DNA from: Gnetum montanum
Taxonomy: Eukaryota; Streptophyta; Gnetopsida; Gnetales; Gnetaceae
Assembly (NCBI GenBank): GCA_015680685.1
Contig: MNCI01016508.1
Coordinates: forward strand, 247,644-311,643
Direction: 5' to 3'
Length of the DNA: 64,000 bases
The number at the start of each line of letters is the position of its first letter. The first letter of the stretch is position 1. The position numbers and the translations under genes were made by a program. Positions 42,231 to 55,059 of this stretch are shown here, one piece after another. The notes beneath the pieces are model-generated. The model searched no databases. It worked only from the letters and a program-made list of their open reading frames with translations, and had not been told where the DNA came from.

Positions 42231-44254
42231 GATTATGGCTAGATAGATTTAATATTTAATTATTAATTTAATATTTTCTTTACCAAAGGTGTTGGAAGGG
42301 TTAAATTCTCAAAAATTAATGATTTACTCGCATTTTACATCTTAATCCTTTGGGGGAGTTAGGAAAAATTTCCCAAAAAAAAAATGTTCATCAAAACCTT
42401 GGGGTTAGCTACCCCCATGACTAACAGCTTATCTCCAATAACTACAGCATTGAAAAATGAGATGATTTGGATAAAAAGTGTGAGAGTTATAGGCTCGAGA
42501 AGGGTTTGGGCTCTGAAAATTGCAAAAACTCCTTAGGCATTATGGACCAAATGTGAAAAATCCAAAGTGTTTGTCGACATTGATACTATTTTTGATGGGG
42601 CCTCATCAATGGGACCTAGTTGACATAGTCTACTATGTCAATGGGGCCTTGTCGATATAGCTATTGACCACCCTTTGACTTTTGTTGGCTTAGTCAAAAC
42701 TTGAAAATTATAAATATTTTTTGAATAGAATTAGGATCAAATGAAAACTAAAATAGCCATGAAAATGATGAAAATGTGAGAAGAGGATGTTTAAGTCCCA
42801 AAAATTAGGAAAATTAGGAAAAATTGTAAAATGGTAAAAGAGGGTGAAAAATGAAAGTCCAAGGAGCATAGATTGGTTTGCACAATGGAATATGTGAAAG
42901 ATAGGATTGTGACAATGTCAAAGGTAAGGGACTTAACTAACCAAACCAAGAGATATGCAAGTGGGTCCTTTCCATCGTAGGCATCTACCCTTGTTACCCT
43001 TGCATAACCCCAACTAAGGAGTCTGTGGGCCTCCCTATTGATGAATGATCATGAAAAGTTGACCAACCAAAAAGAATCTATCTAAGAATTCCAATGTGTC
43101 AAACTAAGACATCAAGCATAACATAGAAACCGGTAGCTAGGTGAGTTATGGTAGCATAAATGGATGACCAAGAAGATGGGATGGAATCCTGAATTGAGGT
43201 CATAAAAATTTCCTTGTGGAATGTGTTTAAAATGACCTTAGAAGATCCATCCTTAGTCTAGACCAAGACTAGGCTCTTTTAGTGACTTCACATCATCACT
43301 CCAAGACCGATCAACTCACTTAGGACACAAGAGTGCTCCTAGAAAACAACCATCATTCCATAATGAGAAGAAAAAAGAAGTAAGAAGTGAGAGAGAGGGG
43401 CCTTAGTTAGAGGGGACCTTCAAGCATGAGTGCATGTCTTTCTAGTCCCATAACTAGTGCTTGTAGCCCATTTATTTTTCTAATGGGTGTGCTATGAATT
43501 CCCATCATGCTTTTTTTTTATTTTTCTTTATTTTCTTTTTCGAATGGGAACCACACTATGCAAAGACTTTATTTGACTTCCTATTAGTGGTTGGAATGGA
43601 ATGGTAAGAAGTTCATGAAAAATACCCAAGCACTCAAGTAAGTAGAAGAGTATGAGTATTGAGTCCCCTTGAAGTCACACCCTCTACAAACCTTTGAATA
43701 TTTTTCAATTCTAGAACTACCAAGGTCATCAATTGATTAAAAGATTCTTTAATAGAAGGAACCTCAAACTACCAAAACAAGGAAAACCATGGAATTTATT
43801 GGATGGGCAAATGACATGGACTCACTTCCTATCCCATGAAAAGTAAAGCATATCATAGTCATTAGACATCAAAATTCAAAAATAGAAACTAGATATTGAC
43901 AATCACAACATTAAACATAAACCATCATTAGTAAATAGCAACAGTGGCATTGTGTCCTATGGCAATAAAGCACTTTTTTTAGTAAAAACAATGAAAAGTC
44001 ACACTTAAACAAAATAAACTAAAATATATAAGAAAGTGTAAAATAATCAAAAAATGTTCAAAGGTACTAATGATGGTGTGAAATTTGTAAAATAAATAAC
44101 TTGTAAAATCAAAAATGTGGAAAAGTAAAAATAGAAAAACTGAGAAGCCATATGGATTGTTAGCACAAATGGCCATCTTCCCCATAACTAAGTTGGACGG
44201 AGGAGATCTAAAAAATGAAACGTGATTTTCCATCAATTGAGGTGGTAGTTACAC
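42231..44254 (-). other. R2 spacer after integrase
   Basis: Collinear on the minus strand with the A1 spacer 8761-10800: T-rich segment (about 44100-44010), the ATTTGAGG/GGACCT and GGGGACT regions, and a U3-like block at 42572-42660. Cut at its left end by N1. Confidence 0.75.
42572..42660 (-). promoter_or_regulatory. R2 internal U3-like block
   Basis: On the minus strand ATATCGACAAGGCCCCATTG, TATGTCAACTAGGTCCCATT and GATGAGGCCCCATCA follow the same order as the R2 U3 (51300-51420: CAACTAGGCCCCATCAACG, CAACTGGGCCCCATCAACG). The TATA box of A1 is decayed here. Confidence 0.5.
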
Positions 44255-45500
44255 TAGCTTTTCTTGGCTCTAGGAAAGGTTTCACTTGTTGGATGTTGAC
44301 CAATAGCTTTTTATTTGGATTTTCAAGTTTGTAGATTAACATGGCCCCAAAGGAAAAAGTTTGATCAATTATATAAAGTCCCTCCCATAATGTTTGAAAT
44401 TTTTTCTTCTAGGGTACATGTGCAGTGTTCCAATATAGAACCTTATCTCTTGGTTGAAATGTTACTTTCCATATTTTGAGGTCATGATGTTGTTATTGAA
44501 TGTCTTGTACACCTCATTCAAAGATAGGGCTACTAATCAATTTTCATCTTGCACATTTAGGTTGATCAATCTTTCTTTCTATGTTAGACTTAGGTAAGAT
44601 TCAAATCACAGGCTGTTGAGAGTGTACAAAGCTCAAACTAAATTGGGAGCATTGGAAATTTTTCATACACAAACTCGTAGGGAGAGTAGCCAATAGGGAG
44701 TTTAAATATTGAGTGATAGGCCTAGAGGGCATCATTAGGTTTAATGCTCCAATATCTTCTATATTTACTTATGATTCTTGTTAAGATCTTTTTGATCTCC
44801 TAGTTAGTTACCTCTACTTTACCATTGGCTTGGAGGTGGTAGGGTATTGTTAATTCATGTTTAACCCCCAAGCATTGCATCAATTTTTTAAAAGTAGCAT
44901 CTATGAAATGAGTTCCATTGTCAAAAATTAGTGTACATGGCACCCCAAACCTATTTACAACATTTTGATGTATAAATCTAGTAATAGTGGATGATGTACA
45001 ATTAGTAATGGCTACTGCTTCTACCCATTTTATGCAGTAGTTAACTACTATGATGATATATGTCTTTCTATTGGACATGGGTGTGATGGAACCCATGAAG
45101 CCAATGCCCCATATGTCAAAAGGCTCCCATGGTTGAATCCATTATTGAGGACCTTTCATTTGAGTAGCCATCCCATCATCTCATTGACAACATTCACAAG
45201 ATTTAACAAATTGGTGGGCATCCTTGAAGATTATAAGCCAATAATATCCTACCATCAGGATTTTTATGGCCATGCATCTCCTTGAATAGTGGCTGGTACA
45301 AGGGCCTTCATGAGCATCTTGGAGTATACAATTGATATTCATCAGGGACACATCAACAAATTAGGCCATCAATGCATACCTTGTAAAGGTATACCAAGAA
45401 ATCAAGCCATCAGTGCACACCTTGTAAAGGTATTCATTGATTTCCATGAAGTATTTGGCTTGACGAAGAAATTTTTGCTTCTTTCTAAAGTCAAGATCTT
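44255..45500 (-). pseudogene. R2 integrase
   Basis: Integrase remnant; the best part is an open stretch 45096-44800. Second Asp in TLIFDNGTHF and Glu in ANGKVEVTN are present. The first Asp is changed: WGIGFMGSI where relatives have a WxVDFM-type motif. N-terminal zinc region near 45300-45180. C-terminal PGDKVLYW-like and WEGLYII-like stretches lie near 44450-44340. A 41-bp tandem duplication (45365-45446) shifts the frame near its N-terminus. Confidence 0.8.
45365..45446 (-). repeat. 41-bp tandem duplication in R2 integrase
   Basis: GCCATCA.TGCA.ACCTTGTAAAGGTAT starts at 45365 and again at 45406. Absent from A1 at the matching place. Confidence 0.75.
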
Positions 45501-46010
45501 GTGGCATCTCCTAAGTAAGAAGATAGGTGAGGATGCCATTATACCATGTTGTTTCTATAGGCATTTGGTCATTTAGTGGTCCTGTAAATAGGAGTTCATT
45601 TGAAAATTGATCAAAGTGCAGGCTCTCCTCATCTTTATTATTCCATCTTAAGTGAGAGAGGTGGTTAGTGACCAAATTTTCAGTCCCTTTTCGATCTACC
45701 ATTATGAGATTAAATTCTTGCAAGCTCATGAGCCACCATATGATATGAGGGCTCACTGCTGGCTTATTCATGAGGAAGCAAATTGCACTGTGGTCCATGT
45801 GCACAATTACTTTGTAGCCAAGCACATAGTACCTAAGCTTTTTAAAAGTGTACACCATAGTCATTAGTTATTTTTCCATGGTGGTGTAATTTAATTGTGC
45901 TCTCACAATGCTTTAGCTTACACAATGGATGTAGTATGGACATTGCTTATCGTCCAACTACATGAGCACTATTCCCAAGACATAGTTAGATGTATTCGTC
46001 ATGATGTGGA
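45501..46010 (-). pseudogene. R2 RNase H
   Basis: Open stretch 45864-45511: MVYTFKKLRYYVLGYKV, VHMDHSAICF (catalytic-type Asp), LQEFNLIMVDRKG, NLVTNHLSHL where A1 has VVADHLSHL (the Asp is Asn here). The upstream part is frameshifted. Confidence 0.8.
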
Positions 46011-47100
46011 ATGGTGTAAACTAGTTTGGTGTTTGCAGAATTGGTATTTCTACGATTTTCTTCTTTAACTATTACAATGCATCTTTACATTCCTTTGTCC
46101 AGATAAAAGGTGCATCTTTCTTTGTAATCTCTACCAATGGTTTTGTGTTCTTAGAGAAATTCTTTATGAATTTCTAGTAGTAGCCAGTGTTTCTAAGGAA
46201 AGACCAAACATCTTTAACTATCTCTAGCTGGTGTGTTATTCCTTGGATGACCCTTATTTTTTCAAGGTCTACCTAAATCCCTACTTGAGTGATTCTATGC
46301 CCTAGTACAATGCCTTCTTGGACCATGAGGTGGCTCTTTTGGTAGTTAAGCTACAGATTGTTTTTACACATCTTTTCAGTACTTGCTCAAGGTAGTCTAA
46401 GGCTTGCTCAAATATAGCTTCATAGGTGGAGAAGTCATCTATGAAGACTTTCATACCATTACCGATCTACTATTGAAAGATGCTAAGGACTTAGCGTTGA
46501 AATGTTGCAGGGGTGTTACACAAATCAAATGTCATCTTACAATATGCAAAAGCCCCCTAGGGACTTGTGAATTTTGTCTTGGCCTAATCTTCTAGTGCAA
46601 TTTGGATTTGGTTATAGCCACTATAACCATATAAGAAGCTATAATAGCAATGTTTGAAGATAGTGTCCAACACCTGATCCACAAATGGCAATGGGAAATG
46701 ATCTTTAATTGTCGCCATGTTCGACAGCTTGAATTCAATGCAGACTTGCCACTCATCACCTTTATTTGGTACAATTACAAGTGGGTTAACTCACTTACTA
46801 TCCATGATTGGATACATGAACCCCACCTTGAGGAGTTGTTCTATTTCCTCCTTGATGAACTACTTCAATTTGGGTTTCAACTCTCTTTGCGGTTACCTTC
46901 TTGGCTTTATGGCCAAGTGGATGTAAATGCAATGCTAGCATATACTTGGATTGATTTCTATTAGCTTGGGATATAACCAAGAAAAGGTTGTTGTCCATTT
47001 TTTAACCACCTTTAACAAATTTTCTTTTTGTTCAGGAACAAGTTTGGCATTGATTATGGCCTTCTTACCATTATTTAAAAATACATACTCCATGCTTGTT
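46011..47100 (-). pseudogene. R2 reverse transcriptase
   Basis: Ty3/gypsy RT remnant on the minus strand. From right to left: an NLLKVV-like start, PKLKxFIKEEIEQLLKVGF (one stop at x), VNPLVIVPNKG, WQVCIEFKLSN, HCYYSFLYGYSGYNQIQIA, FAYCKMTFDLCN, VFIDDFSTYEA (both active-site aspartates present, about 46445-46410), and the SFLG-like region near 46190. Several frame changes; no usable ORF. Confidence 0.8.
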
Positions 47101-47339
47101 GGTAAATTTTTCAGCTCTAAGGGCTCCTACTTGAAGTTATCAAGGATTTCCAACTCTCCCTAATAGGTATCATCATCTTCATTATCAGAGAGTTGGTGAT
47201 GAACTTTCTCAAGTTCATCCATGCATTCAACATAAGCACATGTTAAGCTCTCAATTGGTTTCATGCATAATGTTCTACTATCTAAGTTAGCTATTAGCCA
47301 CCGGGTGTTCTCCTATTTTGTGGTTGCTGCATATAGACA

Positions 47340-47900
47340 CCTTTGAATATGTATTTCTTATGCACACTGATTACATGCTTTGATGTATGTACTTTTGATG
47401 GACCAAATATTTTGCATGTAATTGCACCCATTATCATTATACGTTATGCATGGAATATGCTTCTTCTCTAGCTTTTCAAATTTATTTTCCTTAGAGATTT
47501 TCAAGGAGAGGTCTCTTATGTCCATACATGTATCAATTGTGCTTAACCAAGCCCTTCCCATAATAATGGGGAAGTCACCTTTGTAGGTTTCAACCTTGAT
47601 CACCAGAAAATTTGCAAGATAGGACCACCCACAAACTATGGTCACAATGTGCTTTACTAATCCTAGAGGGACAGTAATTAACTGGTTAGCCAATTCCAAA
47701 CAAATGTTGCACTTCTTGAGAGGTGGCAAGTTTCAGGCTTTGTACATGTCATGGGAGATGAGATTCACACCAAAACAAGAATAAAGAAAAGCCTTGCATG
47801 GCTCATGTCTAGCAATCTATAGGTAAATAAGTGGACTTCCTAGGTCGAATCTTTTTGTGGGAAGATTGCCAGCCTTGATATAATTAGAAACAACATGAGT
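47340..47900 (-). pseudogene. R2 protease
   Basis: Best open part 47729-47358: LELANQLITVPLGLV, WSYLANFLVIKVETYKGDF, IIMGRAWLSTID. Upstream, the catalytic motif has become AFLYSCFGVNLIS: the Asp and the Gly of DSG are gone (Tyr and Cys). Followed by SWSIKSTYIKA-like linker. Not active. Confidence 0.75.
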
Positions 47901-50360
47901 TAGCATCACAGTGAGGATCTAAGGTGGCATTTAGTTTAAATGGCACTCGAATGTATTTGATGTAGAGGATGAGGGTACTAGATATGTAGGGCAATCAGTC
48001 ATACTAAGTTGTGAGGGATAGAGAGGATTGTTAGGTCAAAAGAAGGATCTTTTTCTAGATTGATTATCTGATCCACTTAGCTAGAAGGCTGGTTGTGAAT
48101 TTATAGCCCTCATAGCATTTTGTTGTTATGGTTGTGGAGGAATCTCACCTTGCATGGACAAGGCAAGAGGTAACTAGGTTAAGGGTAGAGGTGTGTGTGG
48201 AGATGAATGTGGAGGGTGGTATGGATATGCATTTTCTCCTCAAGTAGATGGTAAATGTGTTTGGTAATACTCTAGAGGGTAAGAGTGATGCTGAAATGAG
48301 ATGTGGCTTACAAAGCTTCTTGGAGAAATAGGTTGCTAAAGATAATATCCATATGGATCTGGTTGCCTATAATGGTACTGATACCTTGGTAATGTCATTT
48401 CCCATGATTGTGGTTAGTGTCATTGTTGGTATTGCTCATATGGTTGTGGTGGATATCCACTTAGGTAGCAAGGTTGTTGTTGCTAGTGGAACTACCTTAG
48501 ATTGCCTTCAGGATAAGGCAATCATCTAGGTGCTTACCTATGCACTAGTCGAGGATTCGTTGCATACATCCTAGACACTTGTAACTATGACATCATAGGG
48601 TAACATCCCTTTGGGTGTTTGTATTAACAAATTTCACAACCAATTTCATCATCAGAGTCAATTTCCATAACTTCCTCTATGGCAGTAGCTTTGCCCTTAC
48701 CTCTTTGGTAGGTACATTCAGCTTCTTTTTGTCTCCTGCAATTATGATCACTATTTTGCTCTTTATATTCTTTAGCAATATTCATAGAAATTTGGAATTT
48801 TTCATCCAAAGAATCCCATAATTTATCAACCTTTTCTAAAATATCAGTCACAAATTTTTGGATGGGTAAGGTTTTCCTATTCACCACTTCATCAAGTGTT
48901 GACTCCTCATCACAAAATCAAACCTCCTATTTCTTGATTGAAGAATCGTTATTATACTTTTCTACACTTTTCTTCTCTTGCAACTCACCTTCTTCTTTTA
49001 CTACTTGCCCTATCAGTATTTGGATCTAATGAGCTCTTAATTTAGACAGTCTCCATTAGGCATACATCCCAAAAGTTCTTCTAGTTTTTTCTCTAAACCC
49101 ATCTATGATGTGGCAAGGTTATTCCCTCTGATAATAACCATGGCCAAGGCATCAGTGTAAGAGTGAATAATATCTACCCATAGTAGCATTCGAGGGTTCA
49201 TGTGTTCCTTGTTTCCATCCTTGGATCTACCTCCTCAGATTAGACACTCTGAGTATGTTTGATATTTATCATTGAATAGCTCCAACATGGTACTCCATCT
49301 ACAAATAGATTCCAGCTCCAATGACTAGTACTAGCTTTTAGCTTCCTTGATGAATGTCCTCGGAAAGAGCTTGAGTTTCCACCAATCATTTTCAATGTTC
49401 TATAAGGCACAAGTATTTTGGAAAGCTTGTAGAAGTATCTATGGATCAAATTTGTATCCTCCATCAAATCTCAGAATATTATTCATGTCTAAGTGCTTGA
49501 TCCTACTATCTTTCACATGCCTGGTTGGGATCTTCATTGCTTTTGCAATGTTGAACATGCTTCAAGTCACCAATAGAGGTTCATCATCATCATTGCATCA
49601 ATGACATTGATGATGGTTTTAACCACCCCTTTGATCTTGGTAGCCTTCATGGTCATTATTATCTCATTGATTACCTTCATCGATGGTGGCTTCTATGAGA
49701 ACCATCAAATGAAGAGAAATGTTCAGAATTAGATGAAGAGGATGGAGGAGAAGGTGGACCACCAGTACCACCATGGTATCTGCCACCACTTTTTGACTCA
49801 TTACAATCCCCATCCTTAGATCCCTTGCCATTGTGATGCTTACCTGAATCCCCACCTTGACTATCACTCTTTCTTGAATCCAGTTTATGAATAGTGAATT
49901 ACAAGTTCAGAGTCACACCCTCATCGCCAATAACAAAGGGTGGTGAATTTTCATATTGAGAACCCTCAGGAGGAGGATCCACATTGTCATCTTAGTTTAG
50001 CAAGAACAAGGGACTAGTGAGATGTTTTCCCTTTTCAAGCTCATGGTGCTTTCTCTGGTGTTAATCTTACTTGTGTTGTGTTTTAGTGGGATGTTAATCC
50101 CGAGTGTCATGATTATCCACAATGTATTCCTTGTGAAGATCGGAGATGCCTTACTTCTTAAGGGTTTGAAACAGCATCCTAGGCATAGATTGATTAGGGG
50201 ATAATACAATATTACCCTCCATGTCATGTCATTTCAGTTGTCCATCTTGATGTAGGATGAAGGTGAAATTTGTTACATACTCATTTAGATGAGTATATAC
50301 CACTTTGTACTCCTATGGAATCAGCAGTTTGACATCTTCATGCCTGTGTGAAGAATACAT
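47901..50360 (-). pseudogene. R2 gag and Pro/Gln-rich linker
   Basis: Reading leftwards from 50360: YTHLNEYVTNFTFILHQD at the N-terminus, the His/Gly/Ser/Pro-rich linker (49867-49664), the gag domain (about 49600-49130), a Lys/Glu/Asp-rich segment (48887-48624, open) and a knuckle remnant CEIC followed by stop and KHPKGCYP near 48640-48610. The Pro/Gln/Tyr-rich linker covers 48590-47900. Same order as A1 and P2. Confidence 0.75.
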
Positions 50361-50489
50361 TTTTTAGAACAAATAAAATTATTAGTGTTCTTAGTAGTTC
50401 TATGTCATGTGAAAGTGATGTTAACCCGGAGTTCATCCAACAATATTAATAATATTTGCTAATCCTAGATAGTACACATTCCAACAACA

Positions 50490-50510
50490 AAGTCCCTAAA
50501 AAAATGTTAA
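50490..50510 (-). promoter_or_regulatory. R2 primer binding site (strongly decayed)
   Basis: TTAACATTTTTTTAGGGACT next to the LTR end on the minus strand; placed by position, and only about two thirds of the family site is still recognisable. Confidence 0.5.
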
Positions 50511-51431
50511 TAGTGAGTAGTGAGGTACCCCTACATCCAACCATATAAATCACAAAGTGTTCATGCATGATCCAGTTGAATTCTATGGACTTTATAGTTT
50601 CCAATGCACTAGTCTTCTAAGAAGTGAACCTTTCCTTAAGGTCATTTGTTGTCTTCCCAATTACACTTGAGGTGTACACTAGTATGGTTAAGTGTAATTG
50701 AGGCATCTGATTTTTATCATTTTGTATTTTATGATTTTGGTCTTTAAAGAGAGATAAAGTAATTGGATTAACTAGTTTAATTTAACTAATTGACTAGTAT
50801 CTAAGTAGCTCTAACATAAGAATCCGGTCCCACTTTCCACACGTCCTAAATCCATTATCCACTACTAGGTTACCAAGCACTATGCTATTAGGCATACCAA
50901 GTAATAATGCTGTTGGGATTACCAAGCAAATATGTGTTATGCTCAAAGTGGTCATACTTATGTGTTTAATCTATCTAGCTTATCTTGCTTAATTAATTCA
51001 TTAGCTTAATTATAGGAAAACATTGAATAAATAATTAAAAACATTAAATGCATAAATGAAACATTTAAGCTATCTAGAACATTGCAAGATTTATCAAAAG
51101 GTTCATCTTTATTGCTGCACACACTATCATACTTAGGTACAATAATGCTTGAATAAAGATCTATACACTTAATGACTCCTACTATAGGCACTCGAGAAAA
51201 ATATTCTAACTTTCAAATAAACAAACTGCAAGAGCTTTGCTACTATTATGAAAAATTGATGTCATAAATGCAGCTGGTGAGCATGTATTTATAAACTAGG
51301 ATAGACCCCTATGTCGATGGGACCAAATTGATGCAATAAATAGTATCAATAGGGCCTCGTTGATGGGGCCCAGTTGATGTAATAGACTACGTTGATGGGG
51401 CCTAGTTGACACAAAAAAGTAAAACTCGTCA
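50511..51431 (-). repeat. R2 5' LTR
   Basis: 921 bp; minus strand TGACGAGT (51431) to ACTCACTA (50511). U3 block of GGCCCCATCAACG-type repeats (51300-51420), TATA box TTTATAAATAC near 51285, CTTGGT triplet at about 50860-50940. Its outer end meets the middle of a + strand LTR (P2), the expected picture for an insertion. Confidence 0.85.
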
Positions 51432-51712
51432 ATTAGTTACTAGTTAGTTAAAGATTCAATCACTCTATTTTCATCACATAGGTAATTCAATCAATAAAAG
51501 ATAAAATGATAAAAATTCATGTACCTTAGTGCCACTTAACCATACCAATGAGCCTCACAAGTGAAACTGGGAAGACTACAATTATAATGATTAGATTTAC
51601 TTCCTAGAAACAAGTGTACTTAGAGAGCTAAAGTCTATGGAATTTGACCATACCACTCAATGAATGTTGGTGATTCATATGGTTGGACGTAGAGTATACT
51701 CGTCGCTCATCA
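51432..51712 (+). repeat. P2 5' LTR, U5-side part
   Basis: 281 bp ending GCTCATCA at 51712. It matches the last third of the P3 LTR (about 59250-59534). The U3 side is absent because R2 inserted here. Confidence 0.8.
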
Positions 51713-51713
51713 T

Positions 51714-51730
51714 TGACACCATTGCTAAGG
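51714..51730 (+). promoter_or_regulatory. P2 primer binding site
   Basis: TGACACCATTGCTAAGG, transition-decayed tRNA-Asp-type site. Confidence 0.75.
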
Positions 51731-51959
51731 AGTTTAGTTAGCTACATGCATTATCTAAGACTTAGTGAAATTTTTCAACATCATTGTAATGAGCTTGCTA
51801 AAGCTAAATCATTAAGCTAATTAAGTATAATACAATCACATTATTATCAAGAACCTAAAATGTCTTTTTCTCACCAAGTTGATTCTTCGCTACCGTCCAA
51901 GCACACATCCAATTAGCAAAGAAGTGAAGGGTAGAGACAGCTAATGCCCCAACAATGTA

Positions 51960-53820
51960 GAGTTGTCTATACTCATCCCAATGAGTATGTGCTAGATTTC
52001 ATCTTCATCCTACATCAAGATAAATAGTTGTAGTGGAGAGCCATGGAGGATAGCATTAAGTTACAACCCAATTGATCAATTCCTATGATGCTGCACCAAA
52101 CTCTTATGAAATTGGGCATCCAGGGACTTAATGTTGAATATGTTATGTAGGACTATGATTATTGAGACTACCATCCCACTGAAGCATAATGTAGAAAAGA
52201 TCAAAAATAAGAGATGCACTGTGAAGCATTAGAGAAAAAATGGTTCACTAACCCCTTGTTCCTAATGGGCTAGAAAGATGGAGAGGATTTCTTCTCTAGG
52301 GATTCTGAATTTACTAACTCTTCTCTCCTTGTCTTTGATGAGGCAATCCAAATCAAAACTTTCAATTCATTTTCAACAATCCTGGTTCAAGAAAGAATAG
52401 GTCCCATGATCATGGGGGATCCAAAGGTGGGAGTTAAGGTAGGGACAAGGACAAGCATAATGATGATAAATATGATGATTGTGGCCATGATCGAAGAAGA
52501 GAGGATGGTAGGCACCATGGTGGTGCTAGTCCTCCTTCCTCTTCACCTTTAACATCCTCTTCTTCCTCCTCTAACTATGATCAAATTTGTAAAGGATTTA
52601 ACCATGATAGAGGTGACTAACAAAATAGGGATGATCATAAGTCCCACCCAAATAGTAGAGACCAAGGGTGTGGGCAATCAAGGGAGGCCCATCATAGTGA
52701 ACAAAGGGATAGAAGAGGGCATCATAGATATCATGGCCATCATAAAGAACACCATGCTTATGATGAGACTTTGCTTACAACTTGAAATATGTCAAACATC
52801 ATAGAGGTTGTGAGAATCCCAACAAGGCATGTGAAAGATAGTCGAATCAAATGGTTAGATATGAACAAAGTCTTCAAATTTTAAGGGGAAGATAATTTCA
52901 ATACATAGAATCATATTTAAGCCTTTCATGATGTTTATGACTTGAAAAAAATAAAATAAAAATGGCAAAAATTAAAGCTATCACAAGGACATTCATCAAA
53001 GAAGTAGAAAGTTGGTATTGGCTCTTAGAGCCAAAATCAATTTGTTAATGAAGTACAATGCTTAAGCTCTTCAATGAAAAGTATCAAACATACTCTCATA
53101 TATCCAATTTGAGAAAGTAGATCCAAGGTTGGAAATAGAGAACACATGAACACTTGGACATAGCCATGGGTAGATACTATTCTCTTTTCCATCGATGTCC
53201 TAACCATGGTTATTCTCAAAAGGATTAGCTTCATGATATCATAGATGGGATCTAGTCCGAAACCAGGAGAACTCTTAGGATCTATGTCTAAGAGAGACTT
53301 TAGAATTAAGGGTTTATCATATTCAAAGGCTAATTAAGCAAGTTTCCAAAGAAGAAGGAGAGTTGAGAAAAAAAATATACAAGAGTATAATTGGGATCCT
53401 TCCATCCACAAGAGGGAGGTCCAATTTTGTGACAATGATAAGGAGACACCACTTGATGAGATGGTGCATCACAAAACCTTGTCAATCCAAAAATCTATTT
53501 TTGAAATTTTGACTAAGATGGATAAGATGTGGGACTCTTTGAATGAAAAATTCCAAACTTCTTTGAAAATAGTAGAAGAATCCAAAGAGCAGAGTAGTGA
53601 TTATGATTGTAGGAAAAGGAAGAAAGCTAAATATGCCCACCAAAGGGATAAGGGCAAAGCTATTGCTATAGAGGAGGTTGTGTACTTAGAATCAAATGAT
53701 GATGGTGGATGTGACATTTGCCAATATGAACATCCTAAAGGATGTTGTCCTATTGTGTCACACTTGCAGGAGTCTGGGATGTATGCTCTAAATCTTAGAT
53801 TGGAAAAATAGTAAGCACCC
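51960..53820 (+). pseudogene. P2 gag
   Basis: N-terminal YTHPNEYVLDFIFILHQD (51980-52030), then a long His/Asp/Arg/Gly/Ser-rich linker (52400-52780), gag domain (about 52850-53350) and an open Lys/Glu-rich segment (53461-53811) ending in the zinc knuckle CDICQYEHPKGCC, which keeps CX2CX3HX4C. A direct repeat GGGCATC (52114 and 52717) flanks a 603-bp segment that is missing from P3. Stops and frameshifts elsewhere. Confidence 0.8.
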
Positions 53821-54960
53821 AAAAGGTTGCCTTATCCTCAAGGTAATCCTAGGTAGTTCCACCAATAATAAGCCTACTATCCAAGTGGAGCTCCACCACC
53901 ACCTTATGAGCAATACCAATAGTGGAAACACTCATAATTTTGGGGGATGCCATCACCAAGGTAGTAGTATCCTTACTAGCAACCAAATCCATATGGATAT
54001 TACATTCAATAGTTCATTTCTTTGCATGACTCTTCCAATCATGCCTCATTCTAGAATCACTATTATCATCTGAAGTACAAAGCACAATCTCCTTCTCCAA
54101 AAGGGAAATCCACAATCTACATATCCTCTTCATCATTCTACACCTGTACCTGCATCCTCAACTCAATTACCATATTCTCCATCAATGCAAGATAAAATTT
54201 TAGCCTAACCATAGTAACATAATGCCACAAAGGCTATCAAATTATAGCCAACTCCTCAGTTGAGTGGTTCAAAGACTAGATCCCAAAAAAGACCTTTCTT
54301 CCAAACCAACAGTCCTACCAAGCCCTCATAACTACAAGCAGTTGATCACCCTGATTCTCCCTCATCCTCTACATCATTCACATTTGAAAACCCTTCAAAC
54401 CAAATGCCTACCAAATCACATACCATGATGTTAACCCATGCTATCATGGATTTGATAAAGGTTGACCATCTTCCCAGAAAACTATATGATCCTAGGAGTC
54501 CCATCATCTATTTGCAAATCATTGGAAATGAACCTTCCAAGTCTCTTTTGGATTTAGGTTTTGGTGTAAATTTGATTTCTCATGTGATGTACAAAGCCTA
54601 GAACGTCCCTCCACTTAAAAAGAGCAACATTCATCTTGAGTTTGTAGATCAATACATCACTATTTCCTTGGGACTGATGGAAGACATTGTAACTACTATC
54701 TATGCATGGTCCTATCCTACTGACTTCCTAGTAATTAATGTTGATAACTACAAGGGGGACTTCCCAATCATCATGGGAAGGGCTTGGCTAAGTACTATTA
54801 ATGCACAATTGGAAATAAAAGACCTCTCCTTAGATATTTTTAAAGAAAATGCATTCAAGAAGATAGAGAAGAAGAGAATTCCATGAATTACATATAGTGA
54901 GAAAGGGTGCAACTGCATGCAGAAATTATGATCTATAAAAAGTACACCTATCATAGCATG
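53821..54960 (+). pseudogene. P2 linker and protease
   Basis: Pro/Gln/Tyr-rich linker (53821-54390) followed by protease: SLLDLGFGVNLISHVMYKA (54540-54600), with DLG in place of the active-site DSG. Then WSYPTDFLVINVDNYKGDF and IIMGRAWLSTIN (54668-54886). Confidence 0.75.
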
Positions 54961-55059
54961 AAAATAGTATGTAGATGTATCTAAAATTTATAAGTTCCTA
55001 TATGCAATAGCCACAAAATAGGAGGGAACCCTATGACTAACAATTAATCCTCATACTAG

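Larger units (their letters stand above)
32567..51431 (-). mobile_element. R2: reverse-strand Ty3/gypsy element, left-truncated and split by N1
   Basis: Reading leftwards: 5' LTR (51431-50511), decayed primer site, gag, protease, RT, RNase H, integrase, spacer (to 42226), then after the N1 insertion the end of the spacer and first 435 bp of the extra ORF (33097-32567). The remainder of the extra ORF and the 3' LTR are missing; the break abuts the 32452-32566 repeat. Its outer 5' end lies within the P2 5' LTR. Same gene order as A1, but heavily decayed. Confidence 0.85.
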
